Shown: piece by piece, positions 7,906 through 17,757 of the stretch
Numbering within the stretch: position 1 is the first letter of the stretch
Layout: every line of letters begins with the position of its first letter
Source of the DNA: Nocardioides halotolerans DSM 19273
GTDB lineage: Bacteria > Actinomycetota > Actinomycetes > Propionibacteriales > Nocardioidaceae
Direction: 5' to 3'
DNA length: 64,000 nt
NCBI RefSeq assembly: GCF_000422805.1
Contig: NZ_KE383924.1
Location: forward strand, 185,772 to 249,771
Made by a program: the position numbers and the translations under genes
Notes under the pieces: generated by a model
Seen by the model: only the letters and a program-made list of their open reading frames with translations
Told to the model about the DNA's origin: nothing
Database searches by the model: none

Positions 7906-7918
7906 GCGGTGCATCACA
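7903..7918. promoter_or_regulatory. CRP-type operator
   Basis: TGTGCGGTGCATCACA matches the CRP/GlxR consensus TGTGA-N6-TCACA at nine of ten defined positions. It overlaps the putative -10 TACTGT and extends downstream, a position more typical of repression than activation. A crp gene is encoded at 19157 in this window, and GlxR of Corynebacterium is known to control acetate metabolism. Confidence 0.6.
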
Positions 7919-7939
7919 TCGTTCTCGAGGGGGATCTTG

Positions 7940-8317
7940 ATGACCACCGATGCATCGAACACGCCGGCGGCGCGTGACCAGGCCGCCCGGCACGATCCGT
8001 TCTACGACGAGCTCCACGACTCGGCGGACTTCGTGGAGCTGCGCCGCCGGTTCCGCAACTTCGCCTTCCCGGCCACCGCGATCTTCCTGGCGTGGTACCT
8101 GCTCTACGTCGTGATGAGCAACTGGGCCGTCGACTTCATGAGCAAGAAGGTCGTCGGCAACATCAACATCGCGCTCGTCTTCGGGCTGCTCCAGTTCGCG
8201 TCGACGTTCTTCCTCGCCTGGCTCTACTCGCGGTACATGAACCGCAACGTCGACCAGCTCGCGCGCGACGTCGAGCTCCGCTTCAACAACGAGAGCAACG
8301 GAGGTGCCGGACGATGA
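7940..8317 (+). CDS. DUF485 membrane protein, symporter partner
   Basis: This 125-residue protein has the DUF485 signature. A charged N-terminus (DPFYDELHDSADFVELRRRFRNFAFP) is followed by two membrane spans (about 47-70 and 80-106), with LLYVVMSNWAVDFMS between. DUF485 proteins are the small partners co-transcribed with ActP/MctC acetate symporters. ATG 7940 is preferred over the upstream ATG at 7904 because GAGGGGGAT sits at ribosome-site distance and the CRP box and -10 would otherwise lie inside the gene. The stop overlaps the next ATG (ATGA). Confidence 0.93.
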   Translation: MTTDASNTPAARDQAARHDPFYDELHDSADFVELRRRFRNFAFPATAIFLAWYLLYVVMSNWAVDFMSKKVVGNINIALVFGLLQFASTFFLAWLYSRYMNRNVDQLARDVELRFNNESNGGAGR

Positions 8318-9924
8318 GCTCGGAGACCCTGGCCACGATCCTCTTCATCGTGGTCGTCGGCATCACCGTCGCGATCACGTTCTGGGCGAGCCGGCAGAAC
8401 AAGAGCGCCGCCGACTACTACGCGGGCGGCCGCTCCTTCAGCGGGTTCCAGAACGGCCTGGCCATCTCCGGCGACTACATGAGCGCGGCGTCGTTCCTCG
8501 GCATCTCGGGGCTGATCGCGCTCGCCGGCTACGACGGCTTCCTCTACTCCATCGGCTTCCTCGTCGCCTGGCTGCTCGCGCTGCTGCTCATCGCCGAGCT
8601 GCTGCGCAACTCCGGCCGGTTCACGATGGCCGACCAGCTGGCGTTCCGGATGCGGCAGCGGCCCGTCCGGACGGCGGCGGCCACCTCCACGGTCGTGGTG
8701 TCGATCTTCTACCTGCTCGCGCAGATGGTCGGCGCCGGCGCGCTGGTGACGCTGCTGCTCGGCGTCGAGGGCGAGTTCGCCAAGGGCGTCACGATCGTGC
8801 TGGTCGGTGCGCTGATGGTCTTCTACGTCACCGTCGGCGGCATGAAGGGCACCACCTGGGTGCAGATCGTCAAGGCCGTGCTCCTCATCAGCGGCACGAT
8901 CCTGATCACCGTCCTGGTGCTCGCGAAGTTCGACTTCAACCTCAGCGAGCTGCTCGGCGGTGCCTCGGAGCACACCGGCAAGGGCGAGGCGTTCCTCCAG
9001 CCGGGCCTCAAGTACGGCGCCACCACCACCAGCCAGATCGACTTCCTGTCCCTCGGCCTGGCGCTGGTCCTCGGCACGGCCGGGCTGCCGCACATCCTGA
9101 TCCGCTTCTACACGGTGCCGACCGCCAAGGACGCACGGACGTCGGTCAACTGGGCCATCGGCATCATCGGCGGCTTCTACCTGATGTCGCTGGTCCTCGG
9201 CTTCGGTGCCGCGGCCCTGCTCGACACCGGCCCGGGCAGCCAGGTGGCGGCGACCACCGGTAACCTGGCCTCGCCACTGCTGGCCCAGGAGGTCGGTGGC
9301 GGTGACGGCACCGCCGGCGGCGCGATCCTGCTGGCGTTCATCTCCGCCGTCGCCTTCGCGACGATCCTCGCGGTGGTCGCGGGCCTGACCCTCACCTCGG
9401 CGTCGTCGGTCGCCCACGACCTCTACGCGACGGTGTGGAAGCGCGGAACGGCCACGGAGAAGGACGAGGTCCGGGTCGCGCGCATCGCGGCGTTCGCCAT
9501 CGGCGGCATCGCGATCGTGCTGGCCATCCCGGCGCAGAAGCTGAACATCGCGTTCCTCGTGGCGCTCGCCTTCGCGGTCGCGGCCTCGGCCAACCTGCCG
9601 TCGCTGATCTACAACCTCTTCTGGCGGCGGTTCAACACCCGTGGTGCGGTCTGGGCGATCTACGGCGGCCTCATCGTGTGCGTGGGCCTGGTGTTCTTCT
9701 CGCCGGTCGTCTCCGGACCGGACACCGGGACGGCGCTGTTCGCGGACCACGACTGGTCGTGGTTCCCGCTCAGCAACCCGGGGATCATCTCGATCCCGGC
9801 CGGCTTCTTCTTCGGGTGGCTCGGCACGGTCACCTCGAAGGAGCCGGAGACCGCTGAGCGCTATACCGAGCTCGAGGTCCGCTCGCTCACCGGGGCTGGC
9901 ATGGAGCGCGCCGCCATCCACTAG
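8314..9924 (+). CDS. mctC: Cation/monocarboxylate symporter (MctC/ActP)
   Basis: This 536-residue SLC5-family carrier has about 13 spans. Landmarks are SAADYYAGGRSFSGFQNG, NGLAISGDYMSAASFLGI, the GTAGLPHILIRFYTVP helix and VAHDLYATVWK. It is very close to actinobacterial MctC, which takes up acetate, propionate and pyruvate using the membrane potential. It is coupled to the DUF485 gene by an ATGA overlap and followed by a strong hairpin, then acs, so uptake and activation of acetate lie side by side. The start is fixed by the overlap and by GGAGGTGCC just upstream. Confidence 0.95.
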   Translation: MSSETLATILFIVVVGITVAITFWASRQNKSAADYYAGGRSFSGFQNGLAISGDYMSAASFLGISGLIALAGYDGFLYSIGFLVAWLLALLLIAELLRNSGRFTMADQLAFRMRQRPVRTAAATSTVVVSIFYLLAQMVGAGALVTLLLGVEGEFAKGVTIVLVGALMVFYVTVGGMKGTTWVQIVKAVLLISGTILITVLVLAKFDFNLSELLGGASEHTGKGEAFLQPGLKYGATTTSQIDFLSLGLALVLGTAGLPHILIRFYTVPTAKDARTSVNWAIGIIGGFYLMSLVLGFGAAALLDTGPGSQVAATTGNLASPLLAQEVGGGDGTAGGAILLAFISAVAFATILAVVAGLTLTSASSVAHDLYATVWKRGTATEKDEVRVARIAAFAIGGIAIVLAIPAQKLNIAFLVALAFAVAASANLPSLIYNLFWRRFNTRGAVWAIYGGLIVCVGLVFFSPVVSGPDTGTALFADHDWSWFPLSNPGIISIPAGFFFGWLGTVTSKEPETAERYTELEVRSLTGAGMERAAIH

Positions 9925-9941
9925 GCATCTCGGGGGTTCGG

Positions 9942-9980
9942 GTGCCGGAGGGCGTATACGTGGGGAGCGTCCTCCGGCAC
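9942..9980 (+). terminator. Terminator hairpin after mctC
   Basis: GTGCCGGAGG (9942-9951) and CCTCCGGCAC (9971-9980) are perfect complements around a 19-base loop that itself contains the palindrome CGTATACG (9953-9960). It sits 18 bases past the mctC stop and separates that operon from acs. No T-run follows. Confidence 0.6.
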
Positions 9981-10003
9981 ACGACTCGCGTCCAGGCGTG
10001 TCC

Positions 10004-10009
10004 TACTGT
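10004..10009 (+). promoter_or_regulatory. -10 element of acs
   Basis: TACTGT lies 43 bases before the TTG start of acs and repeats the sequence seen ahead of the DUF485-mctC operon. The leader then carries GAGGAGAGG (10039-10047) as ribosome site, five bases before TTG. Confidence 0.4.
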
Positions 10010-10051
10010 GGCGACAAGACGTAGCTCTGCGCCAGGACGAGGAGAGGTTCG

Positions 10052-12048
<1,997 letters not shown>

Positions 12049-12052
<4 letters not shown>

Positions 12053-13302
12053 GCCGCCACCAGCCGTCCTCACGCCTCGGACGGCTGTTCGCGCCGTCGT
12101 CGTTCCTGGAGTCCTCGCGCGTCGCCGAGGTGCTGCGGGCCGAGACGGTCGGCGGCCTGCTGCTGCTCGTCGGCGCCGCCGCGGCGATGGTCTGGGCGAA
12201 CTCGCCCTGGTCGTCGTCGTACGCCGACCTCCGCGACCTCACCATCGGGCCGCACTCGCTGCACCTCGACCTGACGCTGGGCGGCTGGGCGGCCGACGGG
12301 TTGCTGGCGATCTTCTTCTTCGTGGCCGGGCTCGAGCTCAAGCGCGAGTTCGTGGCGGGAGAGCTGCGCGACCCCCGCCGGGCCGCGCTGCCGGTCGCGG
12401 CCGCGGTGGGCGGGATGGTCCTCCCCGCGGTCCTCTACGTCGCCGTCAACGCGCGCGACGGCGCCCTGGGCGGCTGGGCGATCCCGACCGCGACCGACAT
12501 CGCGTTCGCCGTCGCCGTGCTCGCCGTCATCGGCTCGCACCTGCCCAGCGGTCTGCGCACGTTCCTCCTGACCCTGGCCGTGGTCGACGACCTGCTGGCG
12601 ATCGTGGTGATCGCGGTCTTCTACACCGACGAGCTCCACGTCGCCTACCTGGCGCTGGCGGCGCTGCCGCTGGCGCTGTTCGCGTGGCTGGCCCACCGAC
12701 GGCTGCGCAACGCGTGGGTGCTGCTGCCGCTCGCCCTCCTCGCCTGGGGTCTCGTGCACGCGTCGGGGGTGCACGCGACCGTGGCCGGGGTCCTGCTGGG
12801 CTTCGCGGTGCCGGTCCTGCGTCCGGCCGAGGGCCGCGAGCACGGGCTCGCAGAGCACCTCGAGCACCTCGTGCGCCCGATCTCCGCGGGGCTGGCCGTC
12901 CCGGTGTTCGCGTTCTTCGCCTCCGGCGTGGACGTCGGCGGGCTCTCCGGCCTGGTCGACGCGCTGAGCGACCCGGTGGCCGCGGGCGTCGTCGCCGGCC
13001 TGGTCGTCGGCAAGAGCCTGGGCGTGGCGGGCTCGACCTGGCTGGTCGCGCGGTTCACCCGGGCCGAGCTCGACGAGGGGCTGACGTGGGTCGACGTCAT
13101 CGGGATGTCGTTCCTCGCCGGCATCGGCTTCACCGTCTCGCTGCTCATCGGCGAGCTCGCGTTCGGCGCCGGCAGCATGCGCGACGAGCACGTCAAGGTC
13201 GCGGTCCTGACGGGGTCGGTGCTGGCTGCCCTCCTCGCCGCCGTCGTCCTCGGCGTTCGCAACCGGGCCTACCGACGAATCGAGGAGCGCAGCGGTGGGT
13301 AG
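12049..13302 (+). CDS. nhaA: Na+/H+ antiporter NhaA
   Basis: This antiporter of up to 417 residues has about 12 spans. The hallmark region is TATDIAFAVAVLAV followed by the paired aspartates in AVVDDLLAIVVIAVFY, which bind Na+ and H+. FFFVAGLELKREFVAGELR is also diagnostic. The start is uncertain. The frame has no ATG, GTG or TTG between the acs stop and GTG 12130. The conserved-looking leader (RLFAPSSFLESSRVAEVLRAET) would need a CTG at 12049 overlapping the acs stop as CTGA. Using GTG 12130 gives 390 residues and clips the N-terminus. It exports Na+, matching the sodium load from neighbouring symporters (inference). Confidence 0.9.
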
Positions 13303-13311
13303 TGTCGGACC

Positions 13312-13740
13312 ATGGCCATCGACGCTGCGGGGAGCAGCCGGACCCCGGTGCGCGGGCCGGCACCCGACGACCCCACGATCGGGCGGCTGGTAGCCGACGC
13401 CACCCGCGACATCTCGACGCTGGTCTCCAAGGAGATCGAGCTCGCGAAGTCGGAGCTCAAGGTCAGCGTCAAGGCCGGCGGGCTCGGCATCGGGCTGCTC
13501 GCCGGTGCGGCGTTCATCGCCGTCCTCGGCGTGATCATGCTGTCGTTCACGATCGTCTACTTCATCGCCTGGGCGGGGCTCGGACTGCACTGGTCGTTCC
13601 TCATCGTGACCGGGTTCTGGTTCCTGGTCACCGCCCTGCTCGGCTTCATCGGCGTGAAGAAGCTCAAGCAGGTCGGCCCGCCCGAGAAGGCGATCGAACA
13701 GGGCCGCGAGATCCCGAAGGCGCTCAAGGGAAAGAGCTGA
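13312..13740 (+). CDS. Holin-superfamily-III-like membrane protein
   Basis: This 142-residue protein belongs to the actinobacterial 'phage holin family' (putative Holin-X/DUF1469 type). An amphipathic segment (about 20-55, DATRDISTLVSKEIELAKSE) precedes two membrane spans (about 64-85 and 92-114) and a short basic tail. Despite the name, these chromosomal proteins are not shown to be lytic. The ATG is nine bases after the nhaA stop, so co-transcription is likely. Its counterpart in mycobacteria lies in the same acs-marP interval (Rv3669-like position; synteny recalled). Confidence 0.85.
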   Translation: MAIDAAGSSRTPVRGPAPDDPTIGRLVADATRDISTLVSKEIELAKSELKVSVKAGGLGIGLLAGAAFIAVLGVIMLSFTIVYFIAWAGLGLHWSFLIVTGFWFLVTALLGFIGVKKLKQVGPPEKAIEQGREIPKALKGKS

Positions 13741-13742
13741 CC

Positions 13743-13766
13743 CGCTCCGCCTCAGGGGCCGGAGCG
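13743..13766 (+). terminator. Hairpin after the holin-like gene
   Basis: CGCTCCG (13743-13749) pairs with CGGAGCG (13760-13766), with extra GC pairs outside, directly after the stop at 13740. It probably ends the nhaA-holin unit before the dispersed repeat. Confidence 0.5.
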
Positions 13767-13796
13767 CGGGGGTAGTTGGGAGCGCACTGGGAGCGT

Positions 13797-13943
13797 GGGA
13801 GCGCAGCGACCCGGTAGTTCCGAGCGCAGCGAGGCGCCCCGCGATCGGCCTCCGGGCCGTGGCGCCTGCGCCGCAGCGAGCGCCAGCGAGTCAGGCGCCG
13901 CGAAGCTGGCGCCACGGACTGGGGGCCGAAGCTCGCGGGGGTA
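13797..13943. repeat. 147-bp dispersed repeat, copy 1
   Basis: This stretch begins GGGAGCGCAGCGACCCGGT and ends GCTCGCGGGGGTA. It recurs with roughly 95% identity at 33312-33458. It contains the inverted pair CCGTGGCGCC/GGCGCCACGG (about 13857-13866 and 13909-13918). It ends three bases from the marP stop, in the gap between convergent genes. The same 3' phrase GCGGGGGTA also occurs at 13766-13774, hinting at a nested partial copy. There is no coding potential; it looks like a small non-autonomous element or structured intergenic repeat. Confidence 0.75.
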
Positions 13944-13946
13944 GAG

Positions 13947-15131
13947 CTACCGCGCGCAGCCCTCGGTCGACTTCTCGGTGCCGCTGGTGCGGCCCTCCTC
14001 GGCCGCGTCGCGCACCTGGTCGGCGGTGAGGGCGTAGCCCGTGTCGTCGTCGGTGACCGAGGCGGCGAAGACGACCCCCACCACCTGGCCGGCGGAGTCG
14101 ACGATCGGGCCGCCGGAGTTGCCGGGGCGGACCAGCCCGCGGATCGAGAACACGTCGCGGATCACGGCGCCGTCGCCGTAGATGTCGGGCGAGCGCAGCG
14201 TCTGCTTCGCGCGGATGCGGCCGGCCTCGATGTCGAAGGGCCCGTCCTGGGGGTAGCCGAGGATCGCGATCGAGTCCTTGGGCTCGGCCGGGTCGCCGTC
14301 CGGCGTGAACGGCAGCACGGGGATCGAGCCGCTGTCGAGCTCGAGGACGGCGATGTCGAGGTTGTGGTCGTAGAAGACGACCCGGGCGTCCATCGTGTCG
14401 TCACCGACCACGACCTGCGGGTCGTCGACGCCGGCGACCACGTGGGCGTTGGTCATGAGCCGGTCCTGGGCGTAGAGGAACCCGGACCCCTCGATGCCGC
14501 GGCCGCAGTCGTTGGTGCCGCGCACCTTGAGCACGCTGCCGCCGGCGCGCGTCACGTCGGGGTCGCGGAGCATCCGCCGGTCGCCGGCCTTGACGTCGAC
14601 GATCCGCTCGGGTGAGAACGGCTCGAGGTAGCGCGGGAAGAAGCTGGTGCCGACCACCTCGTTGAACGCGTCGAGGACCCCGGCGGCGCGCTGCGGCAGC
14701 ACCTCGTTGACCTTGGCGAGGACCGCGGAGCTCCGGACCATCGGGGTCACGCCGTCGATGCGCGATCCCGAGACCGCGACGCCGAGAGCCCAGGCGACGA
14801 TCAGCACCGCGCAGGCGCTGAGGGCGGCGCCGCCGATCGCGTCGAGCGCGCGCACCGGCTGCCAGGTGATCCGGTCGCGCAGCTTGGCGCCGCCCCACTG
14901 CATCAGGCCCTGCCCCAACGACGCCGCCAGGATCACGATGAAGAGCGCGCCGAGCGAGACCAGCAGCGACGGGTCGGCGTCGCCCAGGGCGACCGGCGCG
15001 AGCCAGACGCCCAGGAGCCCGCCCAGCAGCAGCCCGGCGGTGGCGAAGGCGCCGGTGACGAAGCCCTGCCAGTAGCCGGACACGGCGTACGCCAGCACCA
15101 GCACGATGAGCAGCCAGTCGAGGAGGTTCAT
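13947..15131 (-). CDS. marP: Periplasmic serine protease MarP, membrane anchored
   Basis: This 394-residue protein has an N-terminal CvpA/colicin-V-production-like domain with four spans (about 5-120), then a chymotrypsin-fold protease. The triad is visible: His230 in TNAHVVAG, Asp259 in NLDIAVL and Ser339 in PGNSGGP. Cys209 lies near the position of the regulatory disulfide Cys in the mycobacterial enzyme. MarP of M. tuberculosis cleaves peptidoglycan hydrolase RipA and gives acid and oxidative-stress resistance. The ATG overlaps the NUDIX stop (ATGA), making it the last gene of an nth-tlpA-nudix-marP operon. Confidence 0.95.
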   Translation of the reverse strand: MNLLDWLLIVLVLAYAVSGYWQGFVTGAFATAGLLLGGLLGVWLAPVALGDADPSLLVSLGALFIVILAASLGQGLMQWGGAKLRDRITWQPVRALDAIGGAALSACAVLIVAWALGVAVSGSRIDGVTPMVRSSAVLAKVNEVLPQRAAGVLDAFNEVVGTSFFPRYLEPFSPERIVDVKAGDRRMLRDPDVTRAGGSVLKVRGTNDCGRGIEGSGFLYAQDRLMTNAHVVAGVDDPQVVVGDDTMDARVVFYDHNLDIAVLELDSGSIPVLPFTPDGDPAEPKDSIAILGYPQDGPFDIEAGRIRAKQTLRSPDIYGDGAVIRDVFSIRGLVRPGNSGGPIVDSAGQVVGVVFAASVTDDDTGYALTADQVRDAAEEGRTSGTEKSTEGCAR

Positions 15132-15853
15132 CGGCGTCGCCGGCGGTCGAACTCGGTGTTGGGCCGGACCGGTGGGCCCGGGCGACGACCGACCATCATG
15201 TACGCCGGCAGCTCCTGGTCGGGGGCGTCGGGGAGGTCCTCGATCCAGCCGAGGTACTCGAAGAGGCGGGCGATCACGCCCGCGGTGAACCCCCAGCAGA
15301 TGACGTCCTTGTCGGGACCGATCAGGAAGCCGGGGCTGCGCCAGCCGCCGGGCCCGCCGACGGTGATGCGGTGCGCGGGGTCGCGCAGCTCGGCGATCGG
15401 GACGCGGTAGACCGCGTGCACCTCGTCGGCGGAGACCGCGTGGACGGCGCTGGGCTCACGCCACCAGGCGAGCACCGGCGTGACGGAGTAGTTGCTCGGC
15501 GGGAGCCACAACGGCGGCAGCTCCGCGAACACCTCCACCCCCGACGGGGTCAGGCCGGTCTCCTCCTCGGCCTCGCGCAGCGCGGTCTGCTGCGCGGTCT
15601 CGCCGGGGTCGACGGACCCGCCGGGGAACGACACCTGACCGGGGTGGGAGCGCATCGTGTGGCTGCGCTCGGTGAGCAGCAGGTCGGGGCCGTCGGGCCC
15701 CTCGCCGAACAGCATCAGCACCGCGCTGGCGCGGGGGTCCTCGTCCTCGGGCGGCATGAAGCGGGTCAGGTCGTGGACGGTGATCGAGCGCGCGGCCTCC
15801 TCGACCGGCCGCAGCCAGTCGGGCAGCCCGGGTCGGTCCGCCCCCGCCGTCAC
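15128..15853 (-). CDS. NUDIX hydrolase, CoA pyrophosphatase type
   Basis: This 241-residue protein carries the NUDIX box GGSVDPGETAQQTALREAEEETGL (split pattern Gx5Ex7REUxEEx) at about residues 87-112. It is preceded by LLTERSHTMRSHPGQVSFPGG, the extra CoA-ase motif of NUDT7/YeaB-like enzymes. It should hydrolyse CoA or acyl-CoA to 4'-phosphopantetheine derivatives. GTG 15853 overlaps the TlpA-like stop, and its stop overlaps the marP ATG. Order and partners equal Rv3672c in mycobacteria. The longer upstream frame is antisense or out-of-frame to the lipoprotein gene and is not used. Confidence 0.92.
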   Translation of the reverse strand: MTAGADRPGLPDWLRPVEEAARSITVHDLTRFMPPEDEDPRASAVLMLFGEGPDGPDLLLTERSHTMRSHPGQVSFPGGSVDPGETAQQTALREAEEETGLTPSGVEVFAELPPLWLPPSNYSVTPVLAWWREPSAVHAVSADEVHAVYRVPIAELRDPAHRITVGGPGGWRSPGFLIGPDKDVICWGFTAGVIARLFEYLGWIEDLPDAPDQELPAYMMVGRRPGPPVRPNTEFDRRRRR

Positions 15854-16464
15854 AGGTCGACCCCGAGGTGCTCGCGCACCAGGTCGGCGATCTGCCGCTC
15901 GGAGTCGAGGCCGCCGAACTCGACGTAGGAGATGGCGCCCTTCGCGTCGAGGAAGTACATCGCCGGCAGGCCGGTGCGGACCTTCGCGAACTCGTCGGTG
16001 CCCATCAGGTCGCCGCCGGGGTCGGCCAGCGAGGGGTAGGTCACGCCGCGCTCCTCGGCCGTCTGGAGGGCGCTGCCGGGGTACTGGTCCTGGAAGTCGA
16101 TGCCGAGCACCGGCACCCGGTCGCCGTGGTCGTCGTAGAAGGCCTGGAGGGCCGGCATCTCCTTCTTGCACGGCTCGCACCCGGCGAACCAGAAGCTCAG
16201 CACCATCGGACCGGTGAGGCTCGCGAGGTCGACGGGCGTGCCTCCGCCGAGGCACTCGAGCGTGACGTCGGGCAGCGCGCCTCCGCCGGGGCCGGGCCGG
16301 CAGTCCTCCATGCCGGTCTCCGCCTTGAGCGCCCGCAGCTCGGGAGTGTCCACCTCGACCTTGCTCGGACCGGGTCCGGGGATGAACGGCGTCTCGTCGT
16401 CGTCGCAGGCGGCGAGGGTGCCGACGAGCAGCGCGGCGGCGAGGACCGCCACGGCCTTCCTCAC
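15850..16464 (-). CDS. TlpA/ResA-like thioredoxin lipoprotein
   Basis: This 204-residue protein has a lipoprotein signal: basic start, hydrophobic run VAVLAAALLVG and lipobox GTLAAC with Cys at about residue 20. The mature part is a thioredoxin fold with the redox pair in WFAGCEPC, followed by KKEMPALQAF and a cis-Pro region (TGLPAMYFLD). It is expected outside the membrane as a reductant or disulfide exchanger, for example in cytochrome c maturation or envelope protein repair. GTG 16464 overlaps the nth stop. It corresponds to Rv3673c in order. Confidence 0.93.
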   Translation of the reverse strand: MRKAVAVLAAALLVGTLAACDDDETPFIPGPGPSKVEVDTPELRALKAETGMEDCRPGPGGGALPDVTLECLGGGTPVDLASLTGPMVLSFWFAGCEPCKKEMPALQAFYDDHGDRVPVLGIDFQDQYPGSALQTAEERGVTYPSLADPGGDLMGTDEFAKVRTGLPAMYFLDAKGAISYVEFGGLDSERQIADLVREHLGVDL

Positions 16465-17165
16465 GCGCGTCCTTCGGTGCGCAGCAGCGTGGCGGCGGTC
16501 TCGGGGTCGGTGGGGCCGGCGCCGTACGACGGGCACCAGCGCGCGACCGGGCAGGCCCCGCAGGCCGGCTTCTGGGCGTGGCAGCAGCGGCGACCGTGCC
16601 AGATCAGGTGGTGGCTGAGCAGCACCCAGTCCTTCTTGGGGAACAGCGCACCGACGGCGTGCTCGGCCTTGACCGCGTCGGTCTCCTCGGTCCAGCCGAA
16701 ACGGCGCGCGAGCCGGCCGAAGTGGGTGTCGACGGTGATGCCGGGGATGCCGAAGGCGTTGCCGAGCACGACGTTGGCGGTCTTGCGACCCACTCCCGGG
16801 AGCTTGACGAGCTCGTCGAGCGAGCGCGGCACCTCGCCGTCGTGGTGCTCGACGAGGTAGGCGCTCAGCTTGAGCAGCGACTCGGTCTTGGCCCGGAAGA
16901 ACCCGAGCGGACCGACGATCGTCTCGAGCCTGTCGCGGTCGCCGGCGGCCATGGCGCGCGCGTCGGGGTAGGCGGCGAACAGCGTGGGGCGCACGGCGTT
17001 GACCCGCTTGTCGGTCGTCTGGGCGCTGAGCACCGTGACGACGAGGAGCTCGAAGGGGTTGTCGAAGTCGAGCTCGCAGCGGGCGTCGGGGTAGGTCTCG
17101 CCGAGCACCCGGTTGATCTTGCGCGCACGCCGCACGAGCGTGGTGGGCGCCTGGGCCACGGTCAC
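16461..17165 (-). CDS. nth: Endonuclease III
   Basis: This 234-residue base-excision-repair glycosylase/AP lyase acts on oxidised pyrimidines. The helix-hairpin-helix LPGVGRKTANVVLG contains catalytic Lys128; Asp146 is in TVDTHFGRLARR. The 4Fe-4S loop is C195-x6-C202-x2-C205-x5-C211. Length and all key residues are normal. It starts at GTG 17165 and is the first gene of the run nth-tlpA-nudix-marP, each joined by four-base overlaps. The CBS gene upstream ends nine bases away, so it may be co-transcribed from further up. Confidence 0.97.
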   Translation of the reverse strand: MTVAQAPTTLVRRARKINRVLGETYPDARCELDFDNPFELLVVTVLSAQTTDKRVNAVRPTLFAAYPDARAMAAGDRDRLETIVGPLGFFRAKTESLLKLSAYLVEHHDGEVPRSLDELVKLPGVGRKTANVVLGNAFGIPGITVDTHFGRLARRFGWTEETDAVKAEHAVGALFPKKDWVLLSHHLIWHGRRCCHAQKPACGACPVARWCPSYGAGPTDPETAATLLRTEGRA

Positions 17166-17174
17166 GGCGCCAGC

Positions 17175-17651
17175 CTACGGTCCGCCCTCGACATCGCTCC
17201 TCGGCAGGATCCTCCCGAGGAGGTCGTAGACGCTCACCGCGCCCAGGAGGGCGGCCTTCTCGCCCTTGCCGTCGAGCACGGCGACGAGCGGGGACCGGTT
17301 GGCGGCCATCATCGCCGCGATCTCGAGCACCGTGTCGTCGTCGTTGGCGACGGGCAGCGGCGCCCGGTCCTTGGGCACCAGCTCCTCGACCGTGTGCTCT
17401 GCGAGCGTGTCGCAGATGGCGTCGGAGAAGCCCTCGTCGAGCACCCGGGCCAGGGTCGGGTCGTCCTGGATGTAGCTCGGGATCAGGGCCCGGAGCACCT
17501 GCGACCCCGGGAGCACGGCCAGCGGGTGGTCGCGCTCGTCGACGACGATCAGCCCGGGCCGGTTGTGCTCGGTGAGCAGGCGTGCGGCGGTCAGCGCGTC
17601 GGTCTCCATGCGGACGGTGGGGTACGGCACGGCGAGATCTCGGGCCTTCAC
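17175..17651 (-). CDS. Two-CBS-domain protein
   Basis: This 158-residue protein is essentially a pair of CBS motifs: MKARDLAVPYPTVRMETDALTAARL...LIVVDERDHPLAVL (about 1-50) and APLPVANDDDTVLEIAAMMAANRSPLVAVLDGKG (about 97-130). CBS pairs bind adenine nucleotides or S-adenosyl compounds and regulate partner proteins. It lies head-to-head with a NhaD/ArsB-type transporter (starts 106 bases apart), and CBS proteins commonly modulate transporters, so a regulatory link is plausible. GTG 17651 is the start. Confidence 0.85.
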   Translation of the reverse strand: MKARDLAVPYPTVRMETDALTAARLLTEHNRPGLIVVDERDHPLAVLPGSQVLRALIPSYIQDDPTLARVLDEGFSDAICDTLAEHTVEELVPKDRAPLPVANDDDTVLEIAAMMAANRSPLVAVLDGKGEKAALLGAVSVYDLLGRILPRSDVEGGP

Positions 17652-17757
17652 CGGGTCGAGGCTAGTCGGCGGGACCGGCGACCTTGCCTCTACAGTGGGG
17701 CGCGGTGTGCCGGGAAGTCTGGTCGGCGAGGTAGTCAGTCACCCCGAACGGAGCCTC

